A stretch of 36,698 nucleotides of DNA from Sedimentisphaerales bacterium. GTDB taxonomy: Bacteria > Planctomycetota > Phycisphaerae > Sedimentisphaerales > Anaerohalosphaeraceae. Location: contig JANQGW010000208.1 of the NCBI GenBank assembly GCA_028282905.1, forward strand, positions 1 to 36,698, read 5' to 3'. Made by a program: the position numbers and the translations under genes. The notes beneath the pieces were generated by a model, which saw only the letters and a program-made list of their open reading frames with translations, was not told the origin of the DNA and ran no database searches. This document shows positions 1 through 7,653 of this stretch, piece after piece; positions within the stretch are counted from its first letter, which is position 1; every line of letters begins with the position of its first letter.

Positions 1-2
1 AA

Positions 3-125
3 AAGTCCGCCCTGCGAATCCTGGCGTCTATCGCCCGAGCCGAACGCCCGGAGCCGGAACTGGCGGACATTCCGCCGCGGATTTTGGAAGGTCTGGTCCG
101 CGACGCGTCGAACAAACTGAGCTGA
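3..125 (+). CDS. C-terminal end of an unidentified protein (partial)
   Basis: An open frame runs in from the left edge and stops at TGA 123-125. The 40 visible residues are charged and proline-rich and end in DASNKLS. Codon use resembles the genes that follow. No domain can be recognised from so short a tail, so no function is assigned. It lies on the same strand as the ABC transporter genes, 112 bases upstream of their start. Confidence 0.5.
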   Translation, partial: KSALRILASIARAERPEPELADIPPRILEGLVRDASNKLS

Positions 126-133
126 TGCTCAAC

Positions 134-161
134 ATTGTAGATTGTAAATTTTAAATTGTAT
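134..161. repeat. Four phased heptads, consensus ATTGTAN
   Basis: Between the partial gene and the ABC transporter lie four consecutive 7-base units: attgtag, attgtaa, attttaa and attgtat. They are degenerate but exactly in phase. Other spacers in this window hold similar four-unit heptad blocks with different words. Confidence 0.6.
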
Positions 162-237
162 ACTATTAGGCCGGCTTGTCGGCTTTGCCTCGGAATTCTA
201 TTTGCGGCGGCCGAAATGCCGTCCTGTGAGATATTTT

Positions 238-1164
238 ATGCCCAACCCTGTGATTCAGGCTCACCATATTAATAAACGCTTCGGTTCGCTTCAGGCGGTC
301 GACGATTTATCGTTTGAGGTCTCACCCAATACCTGTTTCGGCTTTCTCGGCCCTAATGGTGCCGGTAAAACCAGCACGATGAAAATGATCTATGCCCGCA
401 GCAAACGCGATGACGGCGGAACAATTGACATCTTCGGTCACGACCCGAATACCGAAGAACTGGCGATTAAGTACTTTTGCGGCGTCGTGCCGCAGGAGGA
501 TAACCTCGACGAAGAACTGAATGTTATCCAGAACCTGCGGCTGTTTGCGCGGTTTTATGATATGGACGCCAAAAAAGCCGACAGCCGCATCGACGAACTG
601 CTGGGGTTTTTGGAGTTAGGTGAAAAACGCACCGCCCTGATCCGCGAACTGTCCGGCGGCATGAAACGCCGCCTGGTCATCGCCCGTGCACTGCTGAATG
701 AGCCGAAACTGCTGATTCTGGACGAACCGACCACCGGCCTCGACCCGCAGGTACGGCACCTGATCTGGGATAAGCTGCGGCAGCTCAAAAGAGCTGGCAC
801 AACCATGTTGCTGACAACGCATTACATGGAAGAAGCATTCCAATTGTGCGATACGATTTTGATCATGCATAAGGGCCGCAATATCATGCAGGGCACACCG
901 AAAGAGTTACTGGCCGAGCATATCGAGGACTATGTGCTGGAACTGACCGACCCGGGCAAGATCGACGAAGTTGTCCAGTCCGCCCTGCTGGCCGATGTGC
1001 GCGTCGATGAATCCGGCCAGATTGTGCGGTTTTATGCAGACGATATCGACAGCCTCAAGGCGGTGGCCGATGCGATACAGGATTCGCAGTACTACCTGCG
1101 GCAGTCGAACCTGGAAGATGTCTTTTTGAAAGCGACGGGACGAACCCTCAATGACCGACAATAA
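238..1164 (+). CDS. ABC transporter ATP-binding protein, NodI type
   Basis: ATPase subunit of an ABC-2 exporter, 308 residues and cytoplasmic. Visible motifs are Walker A GPNGAGKT (about 38-45), the signature LSGGMKRR (about 138), Walker B LLILDEPTTGLDP (about 155-167) and the H-loop TTHYMEEA (about 193). The stretch GVVPQEDNLDEELNV is typical of the NodI/DrrA-like branch, as is the length near 305. I chose the ATG at 238 because an upstream TTG at 202 would add 12 residues outside the family alignment. The gene overlaps the permease gene by 14 bases, so the two are probably translationally coupled. NodIJ exports lipo-oligosaccharide signals in rhizobia. Here the substrate is unknown and may be a lipid, glycan or drug. 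Confidence 0.92.
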   Translation: MPNPVIQAHHINKRFGSLQAVDDLSFEVSPNTCFGFLGPNGAGKTSTMKMIYARSKRDDGGTIDIFGHDPNTEELAIKYFCGVVPQEDNLDEELNVIQNLRLFARFYDMDAKKADSRIDELLGFLELGEKRTALIRELSGGMKRRLVIARALLNEPKLLILDEPTTGLDPQVRHLIWDKLRQLKRAGTTMLLTTHYMEEAFQLCDTILIMHKGRNIMQGTPKELLAEHIEDYVLELTDPGKIDEVVQSALLADVRVDESGQIVRFYADDIDSLKAVADAIQDSQYYLRQSNLEDVFLKATGRTLNDRQ

Positions 1165-1963
1165 ACAACAACTTTATCCGCCGCTCTATAAGCGACTGTT
1201 CAGCGTCTGGTACCGTCACGCTCGGGTCTATCGTCAGCACATTTTCAGCAACGCGTTTCCGCCGTTTTTCGAGCCGCTGATTTTCCTGGTCGGCGTCGGC
1301 TTAGGCCTGGGCCGCTATATCGAGCCGATTGACGGCCGGCCCTATGTGCAGTTCCTGGCGATCGGCCTGCTGATTACCTCGTCGATGTGGACGGCGTTTT
1401 TTGAATGCACGTTTGGCACATTTATCCGCATGGAGTTCCAGAAAACCTATGACGGCATGCTGGCGGCACCGATTACCGCCAATAACCTGATCGTCGGGGA
1501 AATGCTCTGGGCAGGCTCGAAAGGCTTTTTCTTTTCGTTCGCGGTGCTGTTCATGCTGACGCTGGTGTCACTGGTTGCACCGGACACGATGCCGATGCTG
1601 CCGATGCCGAATGTGTTGATCGCCCCGCTGATCGGATTTGCCAACGCCCTGATGTTCGGCGCGATGGCCCTGCTGATCACCTCGTTCGTCAAGACGATCA
1701 ACCATTTCAACTTTTTCATGACGGGCGTCATCTCACCGATGTTCTTCTTTTCCGGCGTGGTCTTCCCGGTCAGAGAACTGCCCCGTCTGATTCAACCGGT
1801 CGCCGAATTCGTCCCGCTGACCCACTCGGTTCGAATCATTCGCTGCATCTGCGACAACAACCTGACCTGCAACCTGCTGTGGGACGTGCTCTATATCATC
1901 ATCTTCACAACCGTCATCGGCACATTAGCCACCAAACGCCTCAAAAAACGCCTGATCAAATAA
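1151..1963 (+). CDS. ABC-2 type permease, NodJ type
   Basis: Membrane partner of the preceding ATPase, 270 residues with about six hydrophobic segments. The N-terminus is cytoplasmic and basic/aromatic, followed by segments near FEPLIFLVGVGLGLG, AIGLLITSSMWTAFF, FAVLFMLTLVSLV, a long central pair, and a final segment near the C-terminus before RLKKRLIK. The motif SPMFFFSGVVFPVRELP in the fifth segment region is characteristic of ABC-2 and NodJ permeases. The start ATG lies inside the ATPase gene. The stop TAA overlaps the next start (TAATG), so all three genes look like one transcript. Confidence 0.9.
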   Translation: MTDNKQQLYPPLYKRLFSVWYRHARVYRQHIFSNAFPPFFEPLIFLVGVGLGLGRYIEPIDGRPYVQFLAIGLLITSSMWTAFFECTFGTFIRMEFQKTYDGMLAAPITANNLIVGEMLWAGSKGFFFSFAVLFMLTLVSLVAPDTMPMLPMPNVLIAPLIGFANALMFGAMALLITSFVKTINHFNFFMTGVISPMFFFSGVVFPVRELPRLIQPVAEFVPLTHSVRIIRCICDNNLTCNLLWDVLYIIIFTTVIGTLATKRLKKRLIK

Positions 1964-3045
1964 TGACCCCGACACCGAAATCATCTCAGCTCACAGACCG
2001 AATAAGCGGCGTCTTGTTCGGAACGGCTGTGGGGGATGCTATCGGATTGCCGCGGGAGGGGTTGCCAAAGCGGCGGGCAGTGCGGCTGTTTGGAGACCAG
2101 CCGCTCAAACACGCCTTTCTTTTCGGAAAAGGCCTGTGCAGCGACGACACGGAACACACCTGCATGACGATACAAGCCCTTCTGGCAAGCGGCGGTGACA
2201 TCAGCAAATTCCAAAAATCCCTGGCATGGCGATTTCGCTTCTGGCTGCTGGGAATTCCGGCCGGGATTGGATTGGCAACCTTGAAAAGCATCTGTAAACT
2301 GTGGCTCGGATTTAGCCCTGCTGATAGCGGCGTTTATTCAGCGGGTAATGGTCCGGCTATGCGATCCGCCATATTGGGCATCTATGCAGGTGAAGACAAG
2401 CAACTTCTTAAAGCACTCACTCAGGCATCAACGCAAATCACGCATACGGATGAAAGAGCCTTTCAAGGGGCACTCATTATTGCTTTGGCCGCTCAATACG
2501 CAAGTTCGCGTAAACCGGAAGAATTTAACCGTCAGGAGTTATTAAGTCTACTGCAAAAGCAAACCACAAATCCAGAATTGTGCAATATGCTGAAAACCGT
2601 TGCGGAGGCTCTGAATAAAGGATTGAGCAGCGAAGAATTAGCGGATGAAGTCGGGCTGACTGAAGGAATTAGCGGATACATTGTTCACACTGTCCCTGCA
2701 GCATTGTACTGCTGGCTGAAAAACAATGATGATTTCCGCGGGGCTATTGAAGATGTCGTTCTATTGGGCGGCGACACAGATACAACCGGTGCCATCACCG
2801 GCGCACTGGCCGGAGCTGCGCTGGGCAAAAGCGGTATTCCGGAAGAATGGCTCACAGGCATTGCCGAGTGGCCCCGAACAATCGGTTGGATGGAGAAACT
2901 GGCTCAACGGTTAACAGATTCGATGAATGACGAGATACCCAGCACTCCCCTGCCGCTTTTCTGGCCCGGCATTCTGCTGCGAAATCTACTATTTACCCTC
3001 ACCGTGCTTTTCCACGGCTTCAGACGCCTTTTCCCACCCTACTAA
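1963..3045 (+). CDS. ADP-ribosylglycohydrolase family protein with C-terminal membrane segment
   Basis: 360-residue member of the DraG/ARH family. These enzymes usually remove ADP-ribose from proteins or small molecules using a binuclear metal site. The metal-site motifs are present: GTAVGDAIGLP (about 18-28), CSDDTEHT (about 58-65) and GGDTDTTGAITGALAG near 268-283, with HTDERA in between. The start at 1963 is used because it gives a TAATG overlap with the permease gene and the correct family N-terminus (RISGVLFGTAVGDA). The last 30 residues form a hydrophobic stretch (GILLRNLLFTLTVLF) followed by arginines, which looks like a C-terminal membrane anchor. The middle of the gene is AT-richer than the transporter genes, so it may have been acquired separately. 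The substrate is unknown. Confidence 0.88.
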   Translation: MTPTPKSSQLTDRISGVLFGTAVGDAIGLPREGLPKRRAVRLFGDQPLKHAFLFGKGLCSDDTEHTCMTIQALLASGGDISKFQKSLAWRFRFWLLGIPAGIGLATLKSICKLWLGFSPADSGVYSAGNGPAMRSAILGIYAGEDKQLLKALTQASTQITHTDERAFQGALIIALAAQYASSRKPEEFNRQELLSLLQKQTTNPELCNMLKTVAEALNKGLSSEELADEVGLTEGISGYIVHTVPAALYCWLKNNDDFRGAIEDVVLLGGDTDTTGAITGALAGAALGKSGIPEEWLTGIAEWPRTIGWMEKLAQRLTDSMNDEIPSTPLPLFWPGILLRNLLFTLTVLFHGFRRLFPPY

Positions 3046-3051
3046 CCGGAA

Positions 3052-3071
3052 AAGGCGGCGTCCCAGTCTTT
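3052..3071 (-). repeat. 20-bp exact copy of the thiH 3' end
   Basis: This 20-base sequence is identical to 4391-4410, inside the last codons of thiH. On the minus strand the thiH copy reads KDWDAAFSK-stop and this copy reads KDWDAAFSG-stop in the same frame. The pair forms direct repeats that bracket the FAD oxidoreductase gene. Confidence 0.75.
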
Positions 3072-3086
3072 TAGGTTGCGCTGTCG

Positions 3087-4196
3087 TCAAACGCAATTGG
3101 TTGCCACATGGCCCGTGAGTTCGGGTTGGTACTTGATTGGCATGCTGGTGATGCCAGTCCGCATAATCGCACTTCTTATATGCGGATTGTAAATCACGTG
3201 TGATTTAAAAATTTTGAAGACAATATTAGTCCGCAGCGGGCCAGTATAGGCACGGTAGCGATTTTCGAAGCCTTTCAGTCCCGGCCTGAGCGACTTGGCC
3301 AGCATCAGGGCGCTTCTAAAGGCATAGCTGAACCCCTCTGCCGAACTTGAGCTGATAAACCCCGCCGCTTCTCCGGTCAGAGCAATCGAATTTCTTGCTG
3401 TAGATATCTGGTTCAATCTTTCAGTACGAAGAATATGTGCCCCCTCCCGATGCATCACTTCGCCGAATCGGAAGCCGTATTTCTTCAACCTCGACTTGAG
3501 CAGCAAAAATTTATCGAAAGCATCCGGGCCGGGTTCGACCGCTGTGCCAATGATCATGGCGTCGCGTTTAGGAATCGTCCATGAGTAATAGTCCGTAATG
3601 TCACTGTCAAAAATCGAAGAAAAATAAGACTGATCATCGTCGGTTTGTACCCACTGCTGTATGGAAATATACTTCTTGGGAAACGGCCTGTCACAAAATG
3701 CTATTTTTCGCACACGCGAAAAGGCACCATCGGCACCGATGATGACCTTTGCCTTCACGGTCTGCAACTGACCATGCGAAGAGAGCGTCAGCTTATAGTG
3801 ATCCGATTGCCTTTCAAATGTCTTGAGCGTGGTTTTCTCCACCACATCCACCGCTGACGGCACCAGCGACAGCAGCCAACGGTCAAACTGCCAGCGATTC
3901 ATGTTGATATAATACCGCTGATAGCATCGTTCAAGATTCCTCTGAAAATCAATCGCACGAACAACAAAAATTTGCGGCTCGGAAAGCACGCTATGCGGTA
4001 ATGACAGATGCATTTTGGCCAGCATCGCCTGGGCATCCGGAGCTAATAGTCCGCCGCAGCATTTGCCGGAACCGTAATCGGCCGGCATGTCGCTGAAACA
4101 GCGTTTATCAATGATAACCGTGTTGAATTGCTCCCCGATAAGACGTGCTAAAGTACTTCCCGCCGGCCCCGCTCCAATAATGGCTATATCATACAC
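3087..4196 (-). CDS. FAD-dependent oxidoreductase, geranylgeranyl reductase/CbrA-like
   Basis: 369-residue flavoprotein. The Rossmann FAD motif IIGAGPAGSTLARL lies at about 6-19. A second FAD contact IIGADGAFSRVRK lies mid-protein, and GEAAGFISSSSAEG near 280 contacts the flavin in this superfamily. The CCGG pair near residue 48 fits the geranylgeranyl reductase/CbrA branch, which reduces isoprenoid double bonds or has unknown substrates. I chose GTG at 4196 because AGGAAGGGG lies six bases upstream; the longer GTG start at 4223 would place this Shine-Dalgarno inside the gene. The gene follows thiH on the same strand after about 185 bases but has no known role in thiamin synthesis. It is flanked by 20-bp direct repeats and is AT-richer than thiH. 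Confidence 0.8.
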   Translation of the reverse strand: MYDIAIIGAGPAGSTLARLIGEQFNTVIIDKRCFSDMPADYGSGKCCGGLLAPDAQAMLAKMHLSLPHSVLSEPQIFVVRAIDFQRNLERCYQRYYINMNRWQFDRWLLSLVPSAVDVVEKTTLKTFERQSDHYKLTLSSHGQLQTVKAKVIIGADGAFSRVRKIAFCDRPFPKKYISIQQWVQTDDDQSYFSSIFDSDITDYYSWTIPKRDAMIIGTAVEPGPDAFDKFLLLKSRLKKYGFRFGEVMHREGAHILRTERLNQISTARNSIALTGEAAGFISSSSAEGFSYAFRSALMLAKSLRPGLKGFENRYRAYTGPLRTNIVFKIFKSHVIYNPHIRSAIMRTGITSMPIKYQPELTGHVATNCV

Positions 4197-4380
4197 GATG
4201 AACCCCTTCCTGTGCAGCCGCACAACTCAGTGTGATTATTTGAAATACCGTATCTGACACTAATTTAAACGATTACAAATGCGTATTGTTTCAAAAATCA
4301 CTCGTAATTATACCAAAAATTATATTGCAGGGTCAAGAATATTCAGAACCACTGACTTTTTGGGGTAAAACCAGGTAAAA

Positions 4381-5523
4381 TTACTTTGAGAAGGCGGCGT
4401 CCCAGTCTTTCCAGACGGGTTCGTATCCGATTTTTTCGATGACGGCGGCCATTTGTCCGGCGGTGCGGTCATCGTCGATGGAAAATTGTTCAGCAGCGTC
4501 CTCGTCGCTGCCGTAGCCGCCGGGATTGGTTTTGGACCCGGCTGAGACGCGCGTGACGCAGATGCCCATCATATGGTCGCGGAATTTGACATTTTCGCGT
4601 GTGCTCAGTACGATACCCGCATCGGCAAAACACAGCCGAAGCGCCAGCATCATCTGGACCATGTTTTTATCCGAGACAAGATGCGGCCATTCGGATTTGA
4701 CGTTGGTGGCCGGACAGATACGCGGAAATGAAAAGTCAATCTTCGCCCGCCAGTAATGTTTCATCAGGTACGCGGCGTGCTGTGCCAGTGCAAGTGTTTC
4801 AACCCGCCAGTTGGCCAGACCCAGCAGAAAACCCAATCCCAGTTTTCGCATCCCGGCATCGGCAAATCGTCCGGGCGACGCCAACCGGTTATCATAATCG
4901 CGTTTCGGTCCGGCCAGATGATAGTCGGCATACACCTCGCGGTCATAGGTTTCCTGGTACAAAGCCACGCCTTCGATACCCGCTTTGAAAACCTGCGCGT
5001 ATTCATCCCGGCTGAGGGGGTGAATTTCGATGGAAATCGAAGAAAACTTTTCCTGCAGACGTCGAGCTAACTCGCTCAGATAGTCAATCGTGACAAACTG
5101 CTTGTCTTCGCCGCTGACCAGCAGAATATGACGAAAACCTTCGGCGGCAATCACCTCGGCATCGGCCATCGCCTGGTCGATCGTCAGCTGTGTGCGGACA
5201 ATGTCAGTCGATTGGTTATAGCCACAGTATTTGCAGCGATTCACACACACATTAGACACATACAGCGGCGCATAAAGCTGAATCGTCCGCCCGAACCGCT
5301 GAATCGTCAGCAGGCGGGCCTGCTGAGCCATTTGCTCAAGATGTTTTTCGGCCGCCGGCGACACCAAGGTCATCAGGCGTTGAAGTGAAAACTTCCCCGA
5401 CGTTTTATCCAGTTCAGCCAATACCTGACAATCCGTCACCGTATCCAAAGACTCAGTCCAAGCATCTCGATTCCAGTCAAGATTGTTCTCAGCAAGAATA
5501 TGTTGTAATTCAGTTTCGTTCAT
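4381..5523 (-). CDS. thiH: 2-iminoacetate synthase ThiH
   Basis: Radical SAM enzyme of about 380 residues that cleaves tyrosine to dehydroglycine (2-iminoacetate) and p-cresol, supplying the glycine-derived part of the thiamin thiazole. The cluster-binding CVNRCKYC (CX3CX2C) sits at about 93-100 after LYVSNV, as in the family. GEDKQF, IEIHPLS, LYQETYD and the C-terminal SAGSKTNPGGYG are also typical of ThiH. The ATG at 5523 is preferred; a TTG at 5532 in frame is possible. It is the last gene of thiFSGH. Use of ThiH rather than oxygen-dependent ThiO fits an anaerobe. Confidence 0.95.
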   Translation of the reverse strand: MNETELQHILAENNLDWNRDAWTESLDTVTDCQVLAELDKTSGKFSLQRLMTLVSPAAEKHLEQMAQQARLLTIQRFGRTIQLYAPLYVSNVCVNRCKYCGYNQSTDIVRTQLTIDQAMADAEVIAAEGFRHILLVSGEDKQFVTIDYLSELARRLQEKFSSISIEIHPLSRDEYAQVFKAGIEGVALYQETYDREVYADYHLAGPKRDYDNRLASPGRFADAGMRKLGLGFLLGLANWRVETLALAQHAAYLMKHYWRAKIDFSFPRICPATNVKSEWPHLVSDKNMVQMMLALRLCFADAGIVLSTRENVKFRDHMMGICVTRVSAGSKTNPGGYGSDEDAAEQFSIDDDRTAGQMAAVIEKIGYEPVWKDWDAAFSK

Positions 5524-5687
5524 GACTTCCAATGTTCTTTCGACCGTCGATCCGCAGCAGCAGCGTGGAACGCTAGTGACACGACAGCGTCACCCTGTGT
5601 TTCTCGCAGCAACCAACTATCAATCGTTTCGCACAGGGTTTCCCGTCCCGGCGCTGCCGCTTCGGGCTTCTGTTTTATGCTTTCTTG
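5524..5687 (-). other. thiG-thiH spacer with nested inverted repeats
   Basis: This 164-base spacer lies inside the operon, where little space is expected. It contains an 8-bp inverted repeat, ACCCTGTG at 592-599 (offset 5000) with CACAGGGT at 5632-5639, and a second pair GTGAC/GTCAC at about 5576-5592. No open frame with a ribosome site is visible. It may be a processing hairpin or a dispersed repeat. No known riboswitch consensus was recognised. Confidence 0.4.
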
Positions 5688-6461
5688 TTACGTTTCATCC
5701 CTCAAGAAGCCGGTTAATGGACTGGAGGCGCTGGCGGTGGTTTTCGGGGCCAGGCCGGTTTCATAGGCGATGCGTCCGGCTTCGGCGGCCATCTTAAACG
5801 CACGGGCCATTTCAATCGGCTGTGTGGCGGTGGCGATGGCGGTATTGACCAGCACGGCATCAGCGCCCATTTCCATCGCTTCGGCAGCGTGTGATGGAGC
5901 GCCCAGCCCCGCATCCACAACCACCGGAACCGTCGCCTGTTCGATGATGATCTCAATCGCAGCACGGGTATTCAATCCGCGGTTAGAACCGATCGGACTG
6001 GCCAACGGCATCACGGTCGCGCATCCGACGTCCTGCAGCTTCTTGGCCAGAATCGGATCGGCATTGATATACGGCAGCACGATAAAACCGTCCTTGACGA
6101 GAATCTCGGCAGCCTTGAGTGTTTCGGTGCCGTCCGGCAGCAGGTAATACGGATCGGGCGTCACTTCCAGCTTAACCCAGGCAATTCCGCTGGCCGCTCG
6201 TGCCAACCGCGACAGGCGAACCGCCTCATCCGCATCGCGAGCACCGGAGGTATTCGGCAGAAGTTGATATTTCGTTCGGTCAATCGCCGCCAGCATATCG
6301 TCGTTTTCGTTATCGATATCGACCCGCCGCAGCGCCACCGTAACCATCTGCGTACCCGACGCCTCAATCGCCTCAGCCATCACCTGGTTAGAGGCAAACT
6401 TGCCGGTCCCGACAAACAGCCGCGAGTCAAATTCCTTATCCGCAATCTTCAGCTTTTGCAT
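5688..6461 (-). CDS. thiG: Thiazole synthase ThiG
   Basis: 257-residue TIM-barrel enzyme that condenses 1-deoxy-D-xylulose 5-phosphate, dehydroglycine and ThiS thiocarboxylate sulfur into the thiazole phosphate. Typical family sequences are RLFVGTGKF (about 14-22), the Schiff-base lysine in WVKLEV (about 97), [39 protein letters not shown] and [12 protein letters not shown]. The ATG at 6461 gives the standard N-terminus ([10 protein letters not shown]); an extension to 6488 would start in a palindromic repeat. The gene lies 96 bases after thiS, a gap filled by a palindrome and heptad repeats. Confidence 0.95.
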   Translation of the reverse strand: MQKLKIADKEFDSRLFVGTGKFASNQVMAEAIEASGTQMVTVALRRVDIDNENDDMLAAIDRTKYQLLPNTSGARDADEAVRLSRLARAASGIAWVKLEVTPDPYYLLPDGTETLKAAEILVKDGFIVLPYINADPILAKKLQDVGCATVMPLASPIGSNRGLNTRAAIEIIIEQATVPVVVDAGLGAPSHAAEAMEMGADAVLVNTAIATATQPIEMARAFKMAAEAGRIAYETGLAPKTTASASSPLTGFLRDET

Positions 6462-6487
6462 AATATCCAATATTTCCAAACATCTCA

Positions 6488-6512
6488 AGATTCCCGCCTT
6501 CGCGGGAATGAC
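6488..6512. repeat. REP-like palindrome (ATTCCCGC ... GCGGGAAT)
   Basis: A short perfect palindrome lies in the thiS-thiG spacer. The same core recurs at 34429-34453, and a variant with GATG in the loop occurs at 32441-32462. It is a small dispersed palindromic family, probably mobilised REP-like DNA, able to form a stable hairpin in the thi mRNA. Confidence 0.7.
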
Positions 6513-6526
6513 AATGACATTCCATT

Positions 6527-6554
6527 AATCAATAGTCAATCATCAATAATCAAT
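6527..6554. repeat. Four phased heptads, consensus NRTCAAT
   Basis: The units aatcaat, agtcaat, catcaat and aatcaat follow each other without a gap just downstream of the thiS stop. The fixed TCAAT and variable first two bases give a clean 7-base period. Related blocks occur at 21466-21493 and 21513-21540. Confidence 0.75.
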
Positions 6555-6557
6555 TAT

Positions 6558-6770
6558 TTATCCGCCGCCGACGAACCGTATGAGTTCAATCGACTGGCCT
6601 TCTTTCAATTCGGTCTGTGCAAATGCCGCACGCTCAATAATCTGCCCGTCGATCTCGGCAACCACCGTCGCGGCGTCAATTTTCATCTCATCCAGCAGTA
6701 CCGCCAGTGTTTGAGGCAGGCCCTGTTCGAAGGTTTTGCCCTGGCCGTTTATTTTTAACGTTACACTCAT
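6558..6770 (-). CDS. thiS: Sulfur carrier protein ThiS
   Basis: 70-residue ubiquitin-like protein ending in GGG. ThiF adenylates its C-terminal glycine, which then carries sulfur as a thiocarboxylate to ThiG. The sequence begins MSVTLKINGQ, contains LLDEMKID and VVAEIDGQII in family positions, and ends IELIRFVGGG. Its ATG overlaps the thiF stop (ATGA at 6767-6770), so the two are translationally coupled. The predicted product matches the family in length. Confidence 0.95.
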   Translation of the reverse strand: MSVTLKINGQGKTFEQGLPQTLAVLLDEMKIDAATVVAEIDGQIIERAAFAQTELKEGQSIELIRFVGGG

Positions 6771-7378
6771 GTCGCACTCCGCGTAAGTTTCGTATGCAGT
6801 TCATTGACCAATAGTTCGGTTATCGCATTGGCCTGATGATAGGCGGCAATCCCCACACGCGGCGCCGTCAGCGGCACGCCGGGGCCGATACCTGAAACGG
6901 TATCTCCCACCAGCAGCAACCGATCCGAAATCCGCCGGGTCACGATCTCATTACTGCGGCCATACCCGGCTAATCCGCTGACCGAGACAATCGGCACCTC
7001 AGGCATCTGAGTCAGCACCGTTTCGACGATCATCTGCTTCTGATCGGCCCGGTCAAAACATTCAGCAATCACATGGGCATCTTTGAAAATCTCAACCACC
7101 TTTTCCGGCGTCAAACGCACCTTGCGCCCGTCCAGATTCGCCTCCGGGTGAATCCGTCGAAGATTCTCCAGCGACGCATCGACTTTGTGGCATCCCACCT
7201 GGTCGGTGAAATAATTCTGACGGCTCAGATTGCTTTCTTCCACCACATCAAAATCGACCAGAATCAGCTTGCCGACCTTCAGCCGCGTCAGCGCAACGGC
7301 AACATTGGATCCCAGCCCGCCCAGACCGGCAATCCCCACAACTGCATTTTTCAATTCAAAAAATGTATGTGGCGCCAT
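6767..7378 (-). CDS. thiF: ThiS adenylyltransferase ThiF (short form)
   Basis: 203-residue E1-like enzyme that activates the ThiS C-terminus with ATP. The nucleotide-binding motif GIAGLGGLGSN lies at about 15-25, followed by the acidic strand LILVDFDVVEESNLSRQNY and AECFDRADQKQMIVE, as in the short ThiF family (thiF_fam2). It lacks the C-terminal zinc CXXC pairs of E. coli ThiF, which is usual for the short form. It is the first gene of thiFSGH and lies directly behind the TPP riboswitch and its terminator. Confidence 0.93.
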   Translation of the reverse strand: MAPHTFFELKNAVVGIAGLGGLGSNVAVALTRLKVGKLILVDFDVVEESNLSRQNYFTDQVGCHKVDASLENLRRIHPEANLDGRKVRLTPEKVVEIFKDAHVIAECFDRADQKQMIVETVLTQMPEVPIVSVSGLAGYGRSNEIVTRRISDRLLLVGDTVSGIGPGVPLTAPRVGIAAYHQANAITELLVNELHTKLTRSAT

Positions 7379-7397
7379 CGCTTTATACCTAAACCAT

Positions 7398-7431
7398 AAA
7401 AAAAGCCCCTGCCGTCAAACGAACAGGGGCG
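7398..7431 (-). terminator. Intrinsic terminator/expression platform of the thi riboswitch
   Basis: On the minus strand a 7-bp GC-rich stem (GCCCCTG with CAGGGGC, 12-base loop) is followed by eight T residues. It lies between the TPP aptamer and thiF. A terminator placed here would stop transcription when TPP is bound, so control is probably transcriptional attenuation. Confidence 0.85.
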
Positions 7432-7448
7432 CACGTTTTCAATTTCAG

Positions 7449-7548
7449 TGCCTCCCTTCGCCGGCATTAACCGGATCAGGTTCAAAGGGTCCTGCCTGCG
7501 GCGAACTCTCAGCGAAGGACGCAAAACGCCCAACGCTCCCCTGACACT
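7449..7548 (-). promoter_or_regulatory. TPP riboswitch (THI element)
   Basis: The minus strand carries the conserved parts of the TPP aptamer in order. First comes the 5' P1 strand CAGGGGAGC, then GCTGAGAG in the pyrimidine-binding arm, then GAACCTGATCCGG and TTAATGCCGGCGAAGGGA in the pyrophosphate arm and P1 3' strand. It is followed by an intrinsic terminator and the thiFSGH operon. Binding of thiamin pyrophosphate is expected to shut off the operon. Confidence 0.96.
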
Positions 7549-7565
7549 TTCAAACTCTACGCACT

Positions 7566-7593
7566 ATCTTACAAACGGGTCACAAAAAAGCAA
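7566..7593 (-). promoter_or_regulatory. Sigma-70 type promoter of thiFSGH
   Basis: On the minus strand TTGCTT (7588-7593) and TAAGAT (7566-7571) are separated by 16 bases. Transcription would begin near 7559, about ten bases before the TPP aptamer. Confidence 0.6.
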
Positions 7594-7625
7594 GATTTTT
7601 TACAAAACCGCCCTTACTGACTCCA

Positions 7626-7647
7626 AAAACGCAAATATGGGCGTTTT
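7626..7647 (-). terminator. Weak hairpin after the glycosyltransferase gene
   Basis: AAAACGC and GCGTTTT form a 7-bp stem with an eight-base loop just past the glycosyltransferase stop, with a short T run. It could end the rpoN-glycosyltransferase transcript, but it has few GC pairs. Confidence 0.35.
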
Positions 7648-7653
7648 GTACAA

